Shown here: piece after piece, positions 13,001 to 23,695 of the stretch
How positions within the stretch are numbered: position 1 is the stretch's first letter
Layout: every line of letters begins with the position of its first letter
From: Chitinivorax sp. PXF-14
GTDB taxonomy: Bacteria; Pseudomonadota; Gammaproteobacteria; Burkholderiales; SCOH01
Reading direction: 5' to 3'
NCBI RefSeq assembly: GCF_040812015.1
Contig: NZ_JBFNXJ010000002.1
Location: forward strand, 368,157 to 432,156
Length of the DNA stretch: 64,000 nt
The notes under the pieces: model-generated
Seen by the model: only the letters and a program-made list of their open reading frames with translations
What the model was told of the DNA's origin: nothing
Database searches by the model: none
Program-made: the position numbers and the translations under genes

Positions 13001-13945
13001 TCAAGCGAACAATTCTTCCTGCTGCACGATGGCCGTGCCGAGCTTGCCGACGACGATGCCAGCCGCCCGGTTCGACCAACGCACCGCGTCTGCCATGTCG
13101 AGCCCCGCGCCGAGCATGACGCCCAGCGTCGCGATCACGGTGTCGCCCGCCCCAGAGACATCGAATACCTCGCGCGCCTGGGTCGGCTCATGCAGCATCG
13201 CACCGTCGCGGTAGAGGCTCATGCCCTCCTCGCTGCGCGTGACCAGCAGTGCGGTCAGGCCCAGCGACTGACGCAAGGCCTGGGCCTTCTGCCCCAGCTC
13301 TTCCTCGTTCTTCCAGCTGCCGGCGACCTGCTTGAATTCGCTGCGATTCGGCGTCAGCAAGGTGGCGCCGACATAGCGCGAATAGTCGTCCCCCTTGGGG
13401 TCGACCAGCACCTGCTTGCCGGCCGCGCGGGCCAGGCGGATCATGGTTTCGACGTGGGTCAGCCCGCCCTTGCCGTAATCCGACAGGATCACGACATCGT
13501 GCTCGGGCAACGCCGCCTCGAAATCCTCCAGCTTGGCGGCCAGCACCTCGTGGCTCGGCTGGGATTCGAAGTCGATGCGGATCAGCTGCTGCTGCCGCGC
13601 AATCACGCGCAGCTTGATGATGGTGGAGATGCTCGGGTCGCGCAGCAGCGACGATTTCACGCCTGACGACTGCATCAGCCTGTCGAGCGCCGCACCGGCC
13701 TCGTCATCGCCGACGACCGACAGCAGCGTCACCTGAGCACCCAGCGATGCCGCATTGCGCGCCACGTTGGCGGCGCCGCCGGCACGTTCCTCGGCACGGT
13801 TCACCAACGCCACCGGCACCGGGGCCTCCGGCGAAATGCGGTTGACGTCGCCAAACCAGTAGCGGTCCAGCATCACGTCGCCGACGACGAGGATTCTTGC
13901 TGCGCCAACCGCCGATTTCAGTTGATCGATGTGGGCTCGATCCAT
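13001..13945 (-). CDS. hldA: Heptose 7-phosphate kinase (monofunctional)
   Basis: 314 residues, a PfkB-type sugar kinase. [23 protein letters not shown] is the HldE/HldA kinase signature, and [15 protein letters not shown] holds the catalytic Asp. It phosphorylates D-glycero-beta-D-manno-heptose 7-phosphate at C1. The protein stops after the kinase domain, so the nucleotidyltransferase half of the E. coli bifunctional HldE must be encoded elsewhere (hldC), the usual split arrangement in betaproteobacteria. AGGAG precedes the ATG at 13945. Confidence 0.94.
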   Translation of the reverse strand: MDRAHIDQLKSAVGAARILVVGDVMLDRYWFGDVNRISPEAPVPVALVNRAEERAGGAANVARNAASLGAQVTLLSVVGDDEAGAALDRLMQSSGVKSSLLRDPSISTIIKLRVIARQQQLIRIDFESQPSHEVLAAKLEDFEAALPEHDVVILSDYGKGGLTHVETMIRLARAAGKQVLVDPKGDDYSRYVGATLLTPNRSEFKQVAGSWKNEEELGQKAQALRQSLGLTALLVTRSEEGMSLYRDGAMLHEPTQAREVFDVSGAGDTVIATLGVMLGAGLDMADAVRWSNRAAGIVVGKLGTAIVQQEELFA

Positions 13946-13990
13946 TCGCTACTCCTGCTGTTCACGCTTGCACGTGGCGTGGTCAGTCAA

Positions 13991-15313
13991 TCAGAGACGC
14001 CCGATGGCGTCGTATTCGAGGCCGAAACCGCGCACGATCTGCGGATCGTACATATTGCGGCCATCGACGATCAGCGGTGTCTTCAGCTTGGCCTTGATGT
14101 CGCCGAAGTCCGGGCTGCGGAATTCCTTCCACTCGGTCACGATCAACAAGGCGTCGGCCTCATCCAGCGCGCCCATGGGCGACTTGGCATAGTCGAGCCC
14201 CGGTAGCTCGCCGAGAATGCGCTGCGTCTCGTGGGTTGCGATCGGATCGTAGGCCGTGACCGTGGCGCCGCGTTCGAGCAGGCCGCGGATGATCACCAGG
14301 CTTGGCGCCTCGCGCATGTCGTCGGTATTGGGCTTGAACGCCAATCCCCACAGGGCGAAGTGCCGCCCCTTGAGATCGCCGCCGAAGTGGCCGCCGACCT
14401 TCTGCAACAGGCGCAGCTTCTGTTCGTCGTTGACGCGTTCGACCGCGTTGAGCACGTGCAGCTCGCCGCCGTGGGCATGGGCCGTGCGCTGCAAGGCCTG
14501 CACGTCCTTGGGGAAGCAGGAGCCGCCGTAGCCGACGCCGGGATAAAGAAAGTGATAACCGATGCGCGGATCGGAACCGATACCCTGCCGCACCTGCTCG
14601 ATATCGGCCCCCAGCAGCTCGGCCAGGTTGGCCAACTCGTTCATGAACGAAATGCGCGTCGCCAGCATGGCGTTGGCAGCGTACTTGGTCAGCTCGGCCG
14701 AACGCACATCCATGGTGATGATGCGCTCGTGATTACGCTGGAATGGCTTGTACAGCGCGCGCATCAGCGTCAGCGCGCGCTCGTCGTCGGCGCCGATGAC
14801 GACCCGGTCGGGGCGCATGAAATCATCGACGGCAGCGCCTTCCTTGAGGAACTCTGGGTTCGACACCACGCTGTATTCGAGTGCAGCGTCACGCTTGGCG
14901 AGCTCGTCGGCAATCGCTTCGCGCACCTTGTCGGCGGTACCGACCGGCACCGTGGACTTGTCCACCACGACCTTGTAATCCGTCATGTAGCGGCCGATAT
15001 TACGTGCGGCGGCAACCACATACTGCAGGTCGGCCGAGCCGTCTTCATCCGGCGGCGTGCCCACGGCGATGAACTGCAAGGTGCCGTGCGCCACACTCTC
15101 TTCGATACTGGTGGTGAACGACAGGCGGCCAGCGGCGACATTGCGCTTGACCATGTCTTCGAGGCCCGGCTCGTAGATCGGGATGCCGCCGGACTTCAAT
15201 ATCTCGATCTTGCGCGGGTCGAGATCGAGGCAAAGCACGGTGTTCCCCATCTCCGCGAGACAGGTGCCGGTGACCAGGCCCACATAGCCGGTGCCGATAA
15301 TGCTGATTTTCAC
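13991..15313 (-). CDS. ugd: UDP-glucose 6-dehydrogenase
   Basis: 440 residues, GTG start at 15313 with AAGGA upstream. Two NAD-dependent oxidations turn UDP-glucose into UDP-glucuronate, a precursor of capsule, exopolysaccharide and aminoarabinose. The N-terminal Rossmann motif is [17 protein letters not shown]. The catalytic cysteine lies in [13 protein letters not shown], and the C-terminal domain contains [18 protein letters not shown]. It sits between pyrF and hldA in the envelope-sugar part of the operon, with 12 bases between the pyrF stop and its start. Confidence 0.96.
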   Translation of the reverse strand: MKISIIGTGYVGLVTGTCLAEMGNTVLCLDLDPRKIEILKSGGIPIYEPGLEDMVKRNVAAGRLSFTTSIEESVAHGTLQFIAVGTPPDEDGSADLQYVVAAARNIGRYMTDYKVVVDKSTVPVGTADKVREAIADELAKRDAALEYSVVSNPEFLKEGAAVDDFMRPDRVVIGADDERALTLMRALYKPFQRNHERIITMDVRSAELTKYAANAMLATRISFMNELANLAELLGADIEQVRQGIGSDPRIGYHFLYPGVGYGGSCFPKDVQALQRTAHAHGGELHVLNAVERVNDEQKLRLLQKVGGHFGGDLKGRHFALWGLAFKPNTDDMREAPSLVIIRGLLERGATVTAYDPIATHETQRILGELPGLDYAKSPMGALDEADALLIVTEWKEFRSPDFGDIKAKLKTPLIVDGRNMYDPQIVRGFGLEYDAIGRL

Positions 15314-15325
15314 GCTCTAATCCTT

Positions 15326-16027
15326 TCAGGCGCTCGCGATTTCATCGCGTATGCGTTGCAGTACGGCCACGGGATCGGCCGCACGGGTAATCGGGCGGCC
15401 GATCACCAGGTAATCGGCGCCAGCCTGGATCGCCGCCGACGGGGTCATCACGCGCGACTGGTCGTCGAGGCTGGCATCGAGCGGGCGGATGCCCGGTGTC
15501 ACCAGCTTGAATCCCTGGCCACACAGGGCCTTCAGTTGCACGGCTTCCTGCGCCGAACACACCACCCCGTCGAGGCCGCAGTCCTGCGTCAGCTTGGCCA
15601 GTTTGCCGACTATCGCGCCCGGGTCGCCGGGCAGGCCAACCTCGGCCAGTTGGCCGGCATCCATGCTGGTCAGCACCGTCACGGCGATCAACAACGGCCG
15701 CTGGCGATAGCTCGCCAGCGCCTCGCGCGTCGACTCCATCATCTTGCGACCGCCGAGCGCATGCACATTGACCATCCACACACCGATATCGGCCGCCACC
15801 TTGCAGGCGCTGGCCACGGTGTTGGGGATGTCGTGGAATTTGAGGTCGAGAAAGACTTCAAAGCCGCGCGCGATCAGCTTCTCCACCAGTTGCGGGCCGG
15901 CTGCCGTGAACAGCTCCTTGCCCACCTTGAGGCGGCACAGCGACGGATGCAGGGGGTCGATGAAGCGCAACACGCTGTCGGCGTCGTTGAAATCGAGCGC
16001 AACGACAATCTTGGGATCCTGATTCAT
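15326..16027 (-). CDS. pyrF: Orotidine 5'-phosphate decarboxylase
   Basis: 233 residues. Final step of UMP synthesis. The active-site stretch [15 protein letters not shown] contains the family Asp-x-Lys-x2-Asp, with VVALDFND at the N-terminus and VTPGIRP and [11 protein letters not shown] phosphate loops near the C-terminus. The ATG at 16027 gives the normal start ([13 protein letters not shown]); the open frame continues upstream but overlaps lapB. It follows lapB by 19 bases, the order seen in E. coli and Neisseriales. Confidence 0.96.
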   Translation of the reverse strand: MNQDPKIVVALDFNDADSVLRFIDPLHPSLCRLKVGKELFTAAGPQLVEKLIARGFEVFLDLKFHDIPNTVASACKVAADIGVWMVNVHALGGRKMMESTREALASYRQRPLLIAVTVLTSMDAGQLAEVGLPGDPGAIVGKLAKLTQDCGLDGVVCSAQEAVQLKALCGQGFKLVTPGIRPLDASLDDQSRVMTPSAAIQAGADYLVIGRPITRAADPVAVLQRIRDEIASA

Positions 16028-16046
16028 GGTCAAACTCTCATCTTCA

Positions 16047-17213
16047 TTAAACGGCACTGTCGCCGCCGAGCTTGGGGGAATACGTCTCCCAGCCGGTACA
16101 GCCGGGGCAGTGCCAGTAATATTGCCGCGCCCGGAAACCGCACTGGCGGCATTGGTACATGGCCAGCTTCTTGGTGTTGTCATGCAGAAGGTTGCGGATG
16201 GCTTCGAGGTCCGGCCGGCGCTCCGCCGGCACAAAATGGATTTCGGCCTCGACCAGCGACTTGAGCCCGAGCATGGTCGCATTGCGCCGTAACTCGCCAT
16301 ACAGGAAGTCGCGGGCGGACTCCAGCCCCTCTTGCTCGCTCATCGACTGGAACACGATTTCGAGGATGTCGAGCGACGGGTAGCTCGACAGATAGGCCTT
16401 GAGCAACTGCAGACCTTCCGCAGAACGGCCGTCTTCCTTGTAGGCATCGATCAGGCGCTGGCCGACCAGCGACAGGAATTGCGGGTCCTGCGTCTCGATC
16501 TTTTTCCAGTACTCGACGGCTTGCGCGAAGCGCTTCTCGGCGACGGCGATATCGCCGAGCAGGATGTTGGCCCGCACGCACTTGCGATGCACCTGCAACG
16601 CCCGGTCGAGGTGGACCTTTGCCTCCTCTGCCTTGGAGTTGGCAATATCGCGCTGCGCCAGCTCGCAATGGAACTCGGCCACCTCGTGCTGAAATGCCGA
16701 GCTGCCGTTGGAAATGCGGCTTGCCGTGGCGATTGCCTTTTCCCACTTCTTCTCCTGCTGGTAGATATCCAGCAGGTATTGGCTCGCAGTCCGCTCGTGG
16801 GGCGAATCGAGCAGCTTCGTCAGCAACTCTTCGGCACGATCGAACAAGCCCGCCTTGAAGTAATCGAGCGCCAGTTCGAACTCGCCCTTGCCTCGTTGCT
16901 CGGGGCTGATATCGTTGCGCCCGAGCAGGGTCTGGTGAACCAGGATCGCCCGCTCATGCTCCCCCTTCTTGCGGAACATGCTACCCAGGGCAAAGTTGAG
17001 GTCGATCGAATGCGGATCGGACTTCACGATCTCGACAAACTCCGCGATCGCCTTGTCCTGCTCTTCATTCAACAGGAAATTCAAGCCCTTGTAGTAGGCA
17101 AGCGGCAACTTGCGCGTCTCGCGCAACAGCTGCTTGATGTCGATACGGGCGGCAAGCCAGCCCAGGGCAAAGAATAAAGGTGGCAATATCAGCCACCACA
17201 ACTCCAAATCCAC
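16047..17213 (-). CDS. lapB: LPS assembly regulator LapB
   Basis: 388 residues (E. coli LapB 389). An N-terminal membrane anchor ([20 protein letters not shown]) is followed by about nine TPR repeats and a C-terminal rubredoxin-like zinc site ([10 protein letters not shown]...HCPGC). LapB works with LapA and FtsH to control LpxC turnover and so LPS synthesis. The GTG at 17213 is chosen because it gives MDLELWW, matching the family N-terminus, with GGAA before it. The only ATG upstream would add about 25 hydrophilic residues in front of the anchor. Confidence 0.94.
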   Translation of the reverse strand: MDLELWWLILPPLFFALGWLAARIDIKQLLRETRKLPLAYYKGLNFLLNEEQDKAIAEFVEIVKSDPHSIDLNFALGSMFRKKGEHERAILVHQTLLGRNDISPEQRGKGEFELALDYFKAGLFDRAEELLTKLLDSPHERTASQYLLDIYQQEKKWEKAIATASRISNGSSAFQHEVAEFHCELAQRDIANSKAEEAKVHLDRALQVHRKCVRANILLGDIAVAEKRFAQAVEYWKKIETQDPQFLSLVGQRLIDAYKEDGRSAEGLQLLKAYLSSYPSLDILEIVFQSMSEQEGLESARDFLYGELRRNATMLGLKSLVEAEIHFVPAERRPDLEAIRNLLHDNTKKLAMYQCRQCGFRARQYYWHCPGCTGWETYSPKLGGDSAV

Positions 17214-17296
17214 GTATGGTTTCCAGTAGTCAGTAGTGAACGCACCGGGGGATGATGCACGATACTCGCCGCGCGGAAGGCACGGCACAGCGCCCC

Positions 17297-17584
17297 CTAT
17301 ACAACCATGTCAGGCTGTTGCGGTGCGACGATCTGGGTTGGACGATTACGCAGCTCTTTCTTGAGCAGCAGGATTTCACGGCGCAGCCGGAAGATGTGAG
17401 CAATCCCCGCCAATGCCCCCAGTGCGGCACCAACACTGAAGAACACCAGCAACATGAGAATCAGCGGTGCTTGCCATTCGTACCCGAGAAAATAACGCAA
17501 TGACACGATTTGGCTGTTGTGCAGGGCAAAGCCGAGCAACATCAGAAACACCAGGAACTGCGCCAGCCACCACAAATAACGCAT
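17297..17584 (-). CDS. lapA: LPS assembly protein LapA (DUF1049)
   Basis: 95 residues with two membrane segments (LWWLAQFLVFLMLLGFALH and APLILMLLVFFSVGAALGAL) and a basic coiled-coil C-terminal tail (RLRREILLLKKELRNR). This is the LapA/YciS layout, and lapB follows directly, as in E. coli. ATG at 17584 has a GAGG-type site; upstream in-frame residues run into the ihfB terminator and are rejected. Confidence 0.9.
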   Translation of the reverse strand: MRYLWWLAQFLVFLMLLGFALHNSQIVSLRYFLGYEWQAPLILMLLVFFSVGAALGALAGIAHIFRLRREILLLKKELRNRPTQIVAPQQPDMVV

Positions 17585-17690
17585 GTCAGCCTCGGCTAGA
17601 AAAGTCGACAGGGAGCCGATTTTAACCGATTGCCTGTCATATCTGAAAAAAATGCGACGCCAGCACGCAGCGGCGCCAGACAAAAAGAAA

Positions 17691-17717
17691 AAGCGGCATG
17701 GTTTCCCATGCCGCCTT
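17691..17717 (-). terminator. Intrinsic terminator between ihfB and lapA
   Basis: A nine-base stem GCGGCATGG/CCATGCCGC with a four-base loop. Reading on the minus strand it is followed by a T-rich tract (CTTTTTCTTTTT). It separates rpsA-ihfB from the lapA-lapB transcript, which then needs its own promoter or read-through. Confidence 0.8.
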
Positions 17718-17733
17718 CACGTCTTGTGGACGT

Positions 17734-18021
17734 TTACGCTTCGAGGTCGTCGACGCGTTCGCGCAGTTCCTTACCGGCTTTGAAGTGAGGAACATACTTC
17801 TCGGGGACCTGCACTTTTTCGCCGGACTTGGGGTTGCGCCCCGTCCGCGGCGGACGGTAGTTCAAATCGAAACTACCGAAACCGCGAATTTCGATGCGCT
17901 GCCCCTGAGACAGACCATCCGCCATCGCATCCAGAATGGCCTTGACGGCCAATTCCGCATCCTTGACGACGAGCTGCGGATAACGTGCAGCGAGTCTGGC
18001 AATCAGTTCCGACTTCGTCAT
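17734..18021 (-). CDS. ihfB: Integration host factor subunit beta
   Basis: 95 residues, HU/IHF fold. [17 protein letters not shown] is typical of IHF-beta, and the DNA-bending arm reads [20 protein letters not shown] with the tip proline. IHF bends DNA sharply at specific sites and serves recombination, replication and transcription. It follows rpsA by eight bases, the conserved rpsA-ihfB order. Confidence 0.96.
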   Translation of the reverse strand: MTKSELIARLAARYPQLVVKDAELAVKAILDAMADGLSQGQRIEIRGFGSFDLNYRPPRTGRNPKSGEKVQVPEKYVPHFKAGKELRERVDDLEA

Positions 18022-18029
18022 AACGCCTC

Positions 18030-19721
18030 TTACTCAGCCGACTTGTTTTCCAGCTTGGCCTTCAACAGTGCGCCGAGGCTCGTGGTACCAGCGCTGGCGT
18101 CCGACTGGATGCTGCGCATTGCTTCCTTCTCGTCACCCAGATCCTTGGCCTTGATGGACAGGTTGATGCCACGGTTCTTGCGGTCGATGTTGATGATCAT
18201 CGCTTCGACTTCGTCGCCTTCCTTCAGCACGGAACCGATGTTTTCAACGCGGTCGCGCGAAACTTCGGTCGCACGCAGGTAGCCTTCAACGTCGTCGGCC
18301 AGCTGAACCACAGCGCCCTTCGGATCGATAGCCTTGACCGTGCCCTTGACGATGCTGCCCTTGTCATGGGTCGATACGAAGTTGTTGAACGGATCACCTT
18401 CGAGCTGCTTGATGCCCATGGAGATACGCTCACGCTCGGTATCGATCGACAGAACCACTGCCTCGACTTCGTCACCCTTCTTGTAGTTGCGGACGGCTTC
18501 TTCGCCAGCCACGTTCCAGGACAGGTCGGACAGGTGAACCAGACCGTCGATGCCGCCAGGCAGACCGATGAACACGCCGAAGTCGGTGATCGACTTGATG
18601 GTGCCGCGGATCTTGTCGCCCTTCTTGAAGTTCTGGCTGAACTCGTCCCAAGGATTGGCCGCGCACTGCTTCATGCCGAGGCTGATACGGCGGCGGTCTT
18701 CGTCGATCTCGAGGATCATGACTTCGACTTCGTCGCCCAGCGACACAACCTTCGACGGGTGAACGTTCTTGTTGGTCCAGTCCATTTCGGAAACGTGAAC
18801 CAGGCCTTCGATACCCTGTTCGATTTCAACGAACGCGCCGTAGTCGGTGAGGTTGGTGACCTTGCCGAACAGACGGGTGCTTTGCGGGTAGCGACGCGAC
18901 AGGCCGACCCAAGGATCTTCGCCCAGTTGCTTCAGACCCAGCGATACGCGGTTCTTCTCTTGATCGAACTTGAGCACCTTGGCTTCGACTTCGTCGCCAA
19001 CTGCCAGCACTTCGGACGGGTGCTTGACACGGCGCCAAGCGAGGTCGGTGATGTGCAGCAGGCCGTCGATGCCGCCGAGGTCGACGAACGCACCGTAGTC
19101 GGTGATGTTCTTGACGATACCCTTGACGACGGAGCCTTCCTGCAGGGTTTCCAGCAGCTTCTGGCGCTCTTCGCCCAGGCTGGCTTCAAGTACGGCACGG
19201 CGCGATACAACGACGTTGTTGCGCTTGCGGTCGAGCTTGATGACCTTGAATTCGATTTGCTTGCCTTCGTACGGCGTGGTGTCCTTGACCGGACGCACAT
19301 CGACCAGCGAACCCGGCAGGAACGCGCGGATGCTGTTGACCATAACGGTGAGGCCACCCTTGACCTTGCCGTTGATCACGCCACTGATGACAGTACCCTT
19401 TTCCAGCGCATCTTCGAGCTCGATCCAGGCAGCCAGGCGCTTGGCCTTGTCGCGGGACAGCTTGGTTTCGCCATAGCCGTTTTCCAGCGTATCGATGGCA
19501 ACGGTGACGAAGTCACCGATCTTCACTTCGATTTCGCCGTTGTCGTTGCGGAACTCGTCAACCGAAATCAGCGACTCGGACTTGAGGCCGGCGTTGACGG
19601 TAACGAAGTTCGGATCAACGTTGACAACCTCTGCGGTGATGACTTCACCGGAGCGCATTTCCTGGCGCTGGAGGCTCTCTTCGAAGAGGGCGGCAAAACT
19701 TTCCATGGAAGCAATAGTCAT
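18030..19721 (-). CDS. rpsA: 30S ribosomal protein S1
   Basis: 563 residues (E. coli 557) with six S1 (OB-fold) repeats, visible as recurring blocks such as [21 protein letters not shown]1 binds the 5' part of mRNAs and delivers them to the 30S subunit. ATG at 19721 has AAGG eight bases upstream; the internal ATG at 19706 ([12 protein letters not shown]) lacks one. The gene has what looks like its own promoter and a terminator-like leader, described separately. Confidence 0.97.
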   Translation of the reverse strand: MTIASMESFAALFEESLQRQEMRSGEVITAEVVNVDPNFVTVNAGLKSESLISVDEFRNDNGEIEVKIGDFVTVAIDTLENGYGETKLSRDKAKRLAAWIELEDALEKGTVISGVINGKVKGGLTVMVNSIRAFLPGSLVDVRPVKDTTPYEGKQIEFKVIKLDRKRNNVVVSRRAVLEASLGEERQKLLETLQEGSVVKGIVKNITDYGAFVDLGGIDGLLHITDLAWRRVKHPSEVLAVGDEVEAKVLKFDQEKNRVSLGLKQLGEDPWVGLSRRYPQSTRLFGKVTNLTDYGAFVEIEQGIEGLVHVSEMDWTNKNVHPSKVVSLGDEVEVMILEIDEDRRRISLGMKQCAANPWDEFSQNFKKGDKIRGTIKSITDFGVFIGLPGGIDGLVHLSDLSWNVAGEEAVRNYKKGDEVEAVVLSIDTERERISMGIKQLEGDPFNNFVSTHDKGSIVKGTVKAIDPKGAVVQLADDVEGYLRATEVSRDRVENIGSVLKEGDEVEAMIINIDRKNRGINLSIKAKDLGDEKEAMRSIQSDASAGTTSLGALLKAKLENKSAE

Positions 19722-19757
19722 TGAATGGGACCTTGTGTGCCAGAGGCACGGTTGATT

Positions 19758-19793
19758 AAAAAACCGAACGGCCGGAATTGGCGCTCCGGCCGG
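19758..19793 (-). terminator. Terminator-like hairpin in the rpsA leader
   Basis: On the minus strand GGCCGGA (19785-19791) pairs with TCCGGCC (19770-19776) around an eight-base loop and is followed by a T run (19758-19763). It ends only about 36 bases before the rpsA start codon, leaving no room for a full promoter downstream, so it is either a cmk terminator with read-through or an attenuator of rpsA. Confidence 0.55.
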
Positions 19794-19810
19794 TCGACCC
19801 TAAAATTTTG

Positions 19811-19839
19811 ATTATACGGCGGATTTACTGCGATGAATT
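19811..19839 (-). promoter_or_regulatory. Candidate rpsA promoter
   Basis: A perfect TATAAT (19811-19816, minus strand) overlaps the cmk stop codon. At 17 bases upstream the -35 is poor (AATTCA); a better TTGGCA is at 22 bases. Transcripts from here would pass through the hairpin that precedes rpsA. Confidence 0.45.
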
Positions 19840-20495
19840 GCCAAAACACGAGCGACAGCGTCTTCGATGCTGAGGGAGGTGGTGTCGAGCAATACGGCGT
19901 CCGCACACTGTTGCAGGGGTGCTACCGAACGCGCCGAATCTCGCGCGTCACGCCCACGGATGTCCTGCAAAATCCTTTGGAATATAGCATCATCCGGATT
20001 TGCCAGCAAGCCCTTTTCAATCAACTGCTTATAGCGCCGGGAAGCGCGCTCTTCGGCGCTGGCGGTCAGGAATATCTTTGTTGCGGCATCGGGAAAGACA
20101 ACCGACGCCATGTCGCGCCCATCGGCCACCAGCCCCGGAGCCGTGCGAAAGGCGCGTTGCCGCTCCAGCAGCGCGGCGCGCAGCGCGGGCAGCGCGGCGA
20201 TCGCGGACGCGGCATTGCCCGTGGCTTCGGTGCGCACCTGGGCCTCGACCGATTCACCATCGAGAAAAATGTCACCTCCGGCAAAGCGGATGTCGAGCCC
20301 AGCCGCCAGCGTGGCGAGCTGTGGCTCGTCGCCCAACGCCACACCCAGCTTCTGGGCAGCCAGCGCGGCCAGGCGATAGATCGCGCCGCTGTCGAGATAA
20401 TGCCAGCCGAGGGCCTGGGCAACCAGTTGTGCGACCGTTCCCTTACCGGAAGCGGAAGGACCGTCGATCGCGATGACGGGACTCATATCGAGCAA
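19812..20495 (-). CDS. cmk: Cytidylate kinase
   Basis: 227 residues. Phosphorylates CMP and dCMP. The P-loop is [17 protein letters not shown], and [12 protein letters not shown] and [20 protein letters not shown] are family motifs. The start is probably TTG at 20495, because GAGG lies six bases before it; an ATG at 20486 (MSPVIAIDG) is possible but has no site. In most betaproteobacteria aroA lies directly upstream on the same strand; here aroA points away. Confidence 0.94.
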   Translation of the reverse strand: MLDMSPVIAIDGPSASGKGTVAQLVAQALGWHYLDSGAIYRLAALAAQKLGVALGDEPQLATLAAGLDIRFAGGDIFLDGESVEAQVRTEATGNAASAIAALPALRAALLERQRAFRTAPGLVADGRDMASVVFPDAATKIFLTASAEERASRRYKQLIEKGLLANPDDAIFQRILQDIRGRDARDSARSVAPLQQCADAVLLDTTSLSIEDAVARVLAIHRSKSAV

Positions 20496-20599
20496 TCTTC
20501 ACCTCAAAAACACAGATATTGCAGTTAAACCTGCTATCGCCGGATAGCACCAGCCATTATGATACCGGGTTTGGTTCCAATCTTTCTCGTCTATCCAGC

Positions 20600-21886
20600 A
20601 TGGAATTCCTCGATCTCGCTCCCATCGCCGCTGTCAGCGGCACTGTCGCCCTACCCGGCTCGAAAAGCATTTCCAACCGCACGCTGCTGCTCGCCGCATT
20701 GTCCGAGGGTACGACCGAGGTCAAGGGACTGCTCGATTCGGACGACGTGCAGCGCATGCTGGAAGCACTCACCGCGCTGGGCGTCAACTGGCGCCAGCAG
20801 CCCGGCACGCGTGATTTCGTGGTCGAGGGAGTCGGCGGCCGCTTCCCGGTCAAGCAGGCCGAACTGTTTCTCGGCAACGCCGGCACCGCCTTTCGCCCGT
20901 TGACGGCGGCGCTCGCGCTGTCCGGTGGCGACTACACGCTGTCGGGCGTGCCGCGCATGCATGAGCGCCCGATCGGCGATCTGATCGACGCGCTGCGCCA
21001 ATTGGGCGCATCGGTCGACTATCTGGGTAACGACGGCTTCCCGCCGCTGGCCATCCACCCGGCCACCTTGTGGTCGGGCAGCGAGGTGTCGGTCAAGGGC
21101 AATGTATCGAGCCAGTTCCTGACAGCCCTGCTGATGGCCCTGCCGCTGACCGGCGAGGCGGCCACCGTGCGTGTCGTGGGCGAGCTGATCTCCAAGCCCT
21201 ATATCGAGATCACGCTCAACCTGATGCAACGCTTTGGTGTCTCGGTGACGCGCGAGGGCTGGGAACGCTTCCACATCGCCGGCGGCCAGCGCTATCAGTC
21301 GCCGGGCGTGATCCATGTCGAGGGCGATGCCAGCTCGGCATCCTATTTCCTGGCGGCCGGCGCCATCGGGCGCGGCCCGGTGCGCGTCGAAGGCGTCGGC
21401 GCCGACAGCATCCAGGGCGATGTGAAGTTTGCCGACACGCTGCGCCAGATGGGCGCCAGCATCACCATGGGCGACAACTGGATCGAGGCGGGCGGCAGCG
21501 GCAAGCTCAAGGCCATTGATGTCGACCTGAACCATATCCCCGATGCCGCGATGACGATCGCCGTCGCCGCGCTGTTTGCCGACGGCACCACCACGATCCG
21601 CAATATCGCGAGTTGGCGCGTCAAGGAAACCGACCGCCTGTCGGCCATGGCCACCGAGCTGCGCAAGGTCGGCGCGACGGTCGAGGAAGGCCAGGACTAC
21701 ATCCGCGTCACGCCGCCGGCTCATCTCACGCCGAACGCCGAAATCGACACCTACGACGACCACCGCATGGCGATGTGCTTCTCGCTGGTGGCGCTCGGCG
21801 GCGTGCCGGTGCGCATCAATGATCCGAAATGCGTGGGCAAGACCTTCCCGGAGTATTTCGACGTGTTGAAAGCGGTCAGCAAATAA
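20600..21886 (+). CDS. aroA: EPSP synthase (3-phosphoshikimate 1-carboxyvinyltransferase)
   Basis: 428 residues (E. coli 427). Joins shikimate 3-phosphate and PEP in the chorismate pathway. Motifs: [37 protein letters not shown] (the PEP-binding NAGTA...R region of the glyphosate-sensitive class I enzymes), and [14 protein letters not shown] near the C-terminus. The ATG at 20600 gives a normal N-terminus; no ribosome binding site is evident. The gene is divergent from cmk, with about 100 bases between them, and followed 41 bases later by a sugar kinase. Confidence 0.96.
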   Translation: MEFLDLAPIAAVSGTVALPGSKSISNRTLLLAALSEGTTEVKGLLDSDDVQRMLEALTALGVNWRQQPGTRDFVVEGVGGRFPVKQAELFLGNAGTAFRPLTAALALSGGDYTLSGVPRMHERPIGDLIDALRQLGASVDYLGNDGFPPLAIHPATLWSGSEVSVKGNVSSQFLTALLMALPLTGEAATVRVVGELISKPYIEITLNLMQRFGVSVTREGWERFHIAGGQRYQSPGVIHVEGDASSASYFLAAGAIGRGPVRVEGVGADSIQGDVKFADTLRQMGASITMGDNWIEAGGSGKLKAIDVDLNHIPDAAMTIAVAALFADGTTTIRNIASWRVKETDRLSAMATELRKVGATVEEGQDYIRVTPPAHLTPNAEIDTYDDHRMAMCFSLVALGGVPVRINDPKCVGKTFPEYFDVLKAVSK

Positions 21887-21927
21887 CGGCGGCATACCTT
21901 GCCGAGCCGACAGTTCAGACGCGCGAA

Positions 21928-22812
21928 ATGCATAACACCATTCACTACCTGATCGGCATCGACGGCGGCGGCACGCGCACGCGCATCCAGCTGGCCGACC
22001 CTAGCGGCAGGCCGCTCGCCTACGCCGAATGCGGCCCGTCGGCCCTGGGTCAGGGGGTCGACAAGGCCTGGCGGGAAATCGCCACGGGGCTCGATGCGGT
22101 ATTCGCTCAGCTCAAGGTCAGCGGCATTCCGTTTCATCATTGCGCGGTGGGCGCGGGGCTGTCCGGCGTCAACAACGCGAGCTGGGCACGCCATTTTCAC
22201 GATGCCGCACCGGCGTTCGCGGCGCTGAGCCTGGCATCCGACGCCTATACCGCGCTGCTTGGCGCACATGACGGCGGGGCTGGCGCGATCGTCATCGTCG
22301 GCACCGGCAGCATCGGGCTCGCACAATTCACCGACGGCCGGCGCGTCGAGACCGGCGGCTGGGGCTTTCCCTCTGGCGACGAGGCGAGCGGCGCCTGGCT
22401 TGGCCTGCATGCCATTGCGCTGGCGCAGCGGACGTTGGATGGGCGCGCCAGCCAGACCGCCTTCACCCGGGAACTGATCGCGCAGTGTGGCGGCAGCGAC
22501 GCAGCCCTGCTCGACTGGCTGGGGCGCGCCGGGCAAGCGGAATACGCAACGCTCGCCCCGGTCGTGGTGCGCCATGCGCAGCACGATGTGCAGGCCCAGG
22601 CGCTGATGCAGCGTGCCGGGCAGGAGATCGCCGCGATGGCGCGCGCCATGGATGCCGACGAGGCGCTCCCGCTGGCCCTGTGCGGCGGGTTGTCGACAGT
22701 CATGGCGGACTACCTGCCGGATGCGCTCAAGGTGCGCACCATGCCCCCCAGGCATGACGCCGTGTACGGCGCGCTGCTGCTGGCGAAGCAGGCCGCTAAC
22801 CAATCCAGCTAG
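21928..22812 (+). CDS. BadF/BadG-type sugar kinase, probable glucosamine/N-acetylglucosamine kinase
   Basis: 294 residues. IGIDGGGTRTRIQLAD is the N-terminal phosphate-binding motif of the BadF/BadG/BcrA/BcrD ATPase group. GAIVIVGTGSIGLAQF and GGWGFPSGDEASGAWLG match the glucosamine kinase GspK of chitin-using Vibrio, which has the same length. It would phosphorylate glucosamine or GlcNAc released from chitin oligosaccharides before entry to glycolysis. No chitinase or PTS gene is adjacent, so the substrate is inferred from family only. It is convergent with cheR, with one base between stop codons. Confidence 0.78.
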   Translation: MHNTIHYLIGIDGGGTRTRIQLADPSGRPLAYAECGPSALGQGVDKAWREIATGLDAVFAQLKVSGIPFHHCAVGAGLSGVNNASWARHFHDAAPAFAALSLASDAYTALLGAHDGGAGAIVIVGTGSIGLAQFTDGRRVETGGWGFPSGDEASGAWLGLHAIALAQRTLDGRASQTAFTRELIAQCGGSDAALLDWLGRAGQAEYATLAPVVVRHAQHDVQAQALMQRAGQEIAAMARAMDADEALPLALCGGLSTVMADYLPDALKVRTMPPRHDAVYGALLLAKQAANQSS

Positions 22813-22813
22813 T

Positions 22814-23650
22814 TCAGTCGATACGGGCACTGGCCGCACTGGCCAGCTCGTAGACAGTCTTGCCGCGCAGGCGGAACACGTCGGCGGCGTGATAGAAGTT
22901 TTCCGAATGGCCGACGAACAGCAGGCCATCCTGCTTCAGCATCGGTGCGAACTTCTTGAGAATCGACAACTGCGTGGCTTTGTCGAAATAAATCATCACG
23001 TTGCGGCAGAAAATCGCGTCGAACGGGCCGCGAATCGCCCAGTTGTTGTCGATCAGATTGAGCCGGCGGAAGGTGATCAGGTTCTTCAACTCCTGCTTCA
23101 CCGCAAACTGCCCGTCGGGCTGGCGTACCATGAAACGCGACAACCGGGCCGGCGACAGCTTTTCCACGCGCTCGGCCGGATAGATGCCCTTGGCGGCAAA
23201 ATCGAGCACGCTGGTGTCGAGATCGGTGGCGATGATGCGCGCATTCGGCGTCAGCGAGTCGAAGGTCTCGCAGATCGTCATCGCGATCGAGTAAGGCTCC
23301 TCGCCGGTCGACGTGGCGGAGCACCAGACCGTGACGGCGCCGTTGTCGCGGCGCTTCTTCAGGTGCTCGGCCAGAATCGGGAAATGGTGTTCCTCGCGAA
23401 AGAACGAGGTCAGGTTGGTCGTCAGCGAATTGACGAAGGCCTCCCACTCCTTGTGGTCGCCCCGTTCGAGCCGCGCCAGGTAGTCCTTGAAATTCGACAG
23501 CCCGAGCGCCCGCAGGCGCCGCGCCAAGCGGCCGTAGACCATGTCCTGCTTGCCCGTGTGCAGAGCGATGCCAGCATAGTCATAGATCATTTTCCTGACG
23601 CGTTCGAAATCGTCTGGCGTGAAGTGAAACTCGCGGAATGGCTCGGTCAT
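22814..23650 (-). CDS. cheR: Chemotaxis protein methyltransferase CheR
   Basis: 278 residues. The N-terminal helical domain (FTPDDFERVRKMIYDYAGIAL) is followed by the SAM-binding domain with WCSATSTGEEPYSIAM and the FCRNVMIYFDKATQ motif. It methylates glutamates on chemoreceptors. No other chemotaxis gene is visible within 20 kb, so it is an orphan copy here; in relatives cheR is usually next to cheD, cheB or receptor genes. Confidence 0.92.
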   Translation of the reverse strand: MTEPFREFHFTPDDFERVRKMIYDYAGIALHTGKQDMVYGRLARRLRALGLSNFKDYLARLERGDHKEWEAFVNSLTTNLTSFFREEHHFPILAEHLKKRRDNGAVTVWCSATSTGEEPYSIAMTICETFDSLTPNARIIATDLDTSVLDFAAKGIYPAERVEKLSPARLSRFMVRQPDGQFAVKQELKNLITFRRLNLIDNNWAIRGPFDAIFCRNVMIYFDKATQLSILKKFAPMLKQDGLLFVGHSENFYHAADVFRLRGKTVYELASAASARID

Positions 23651-23695
23651 TGAAGGTGGGCGTGTGTCGGCAGCGATGAGGATGTTATAGCACGC

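Noticed and set aside
14231..16264. Open frame of 677 codons opposite ugd and pyrF
   Set aside because: Covers two clearly real genes on the other strand and shows no recognisable domain.
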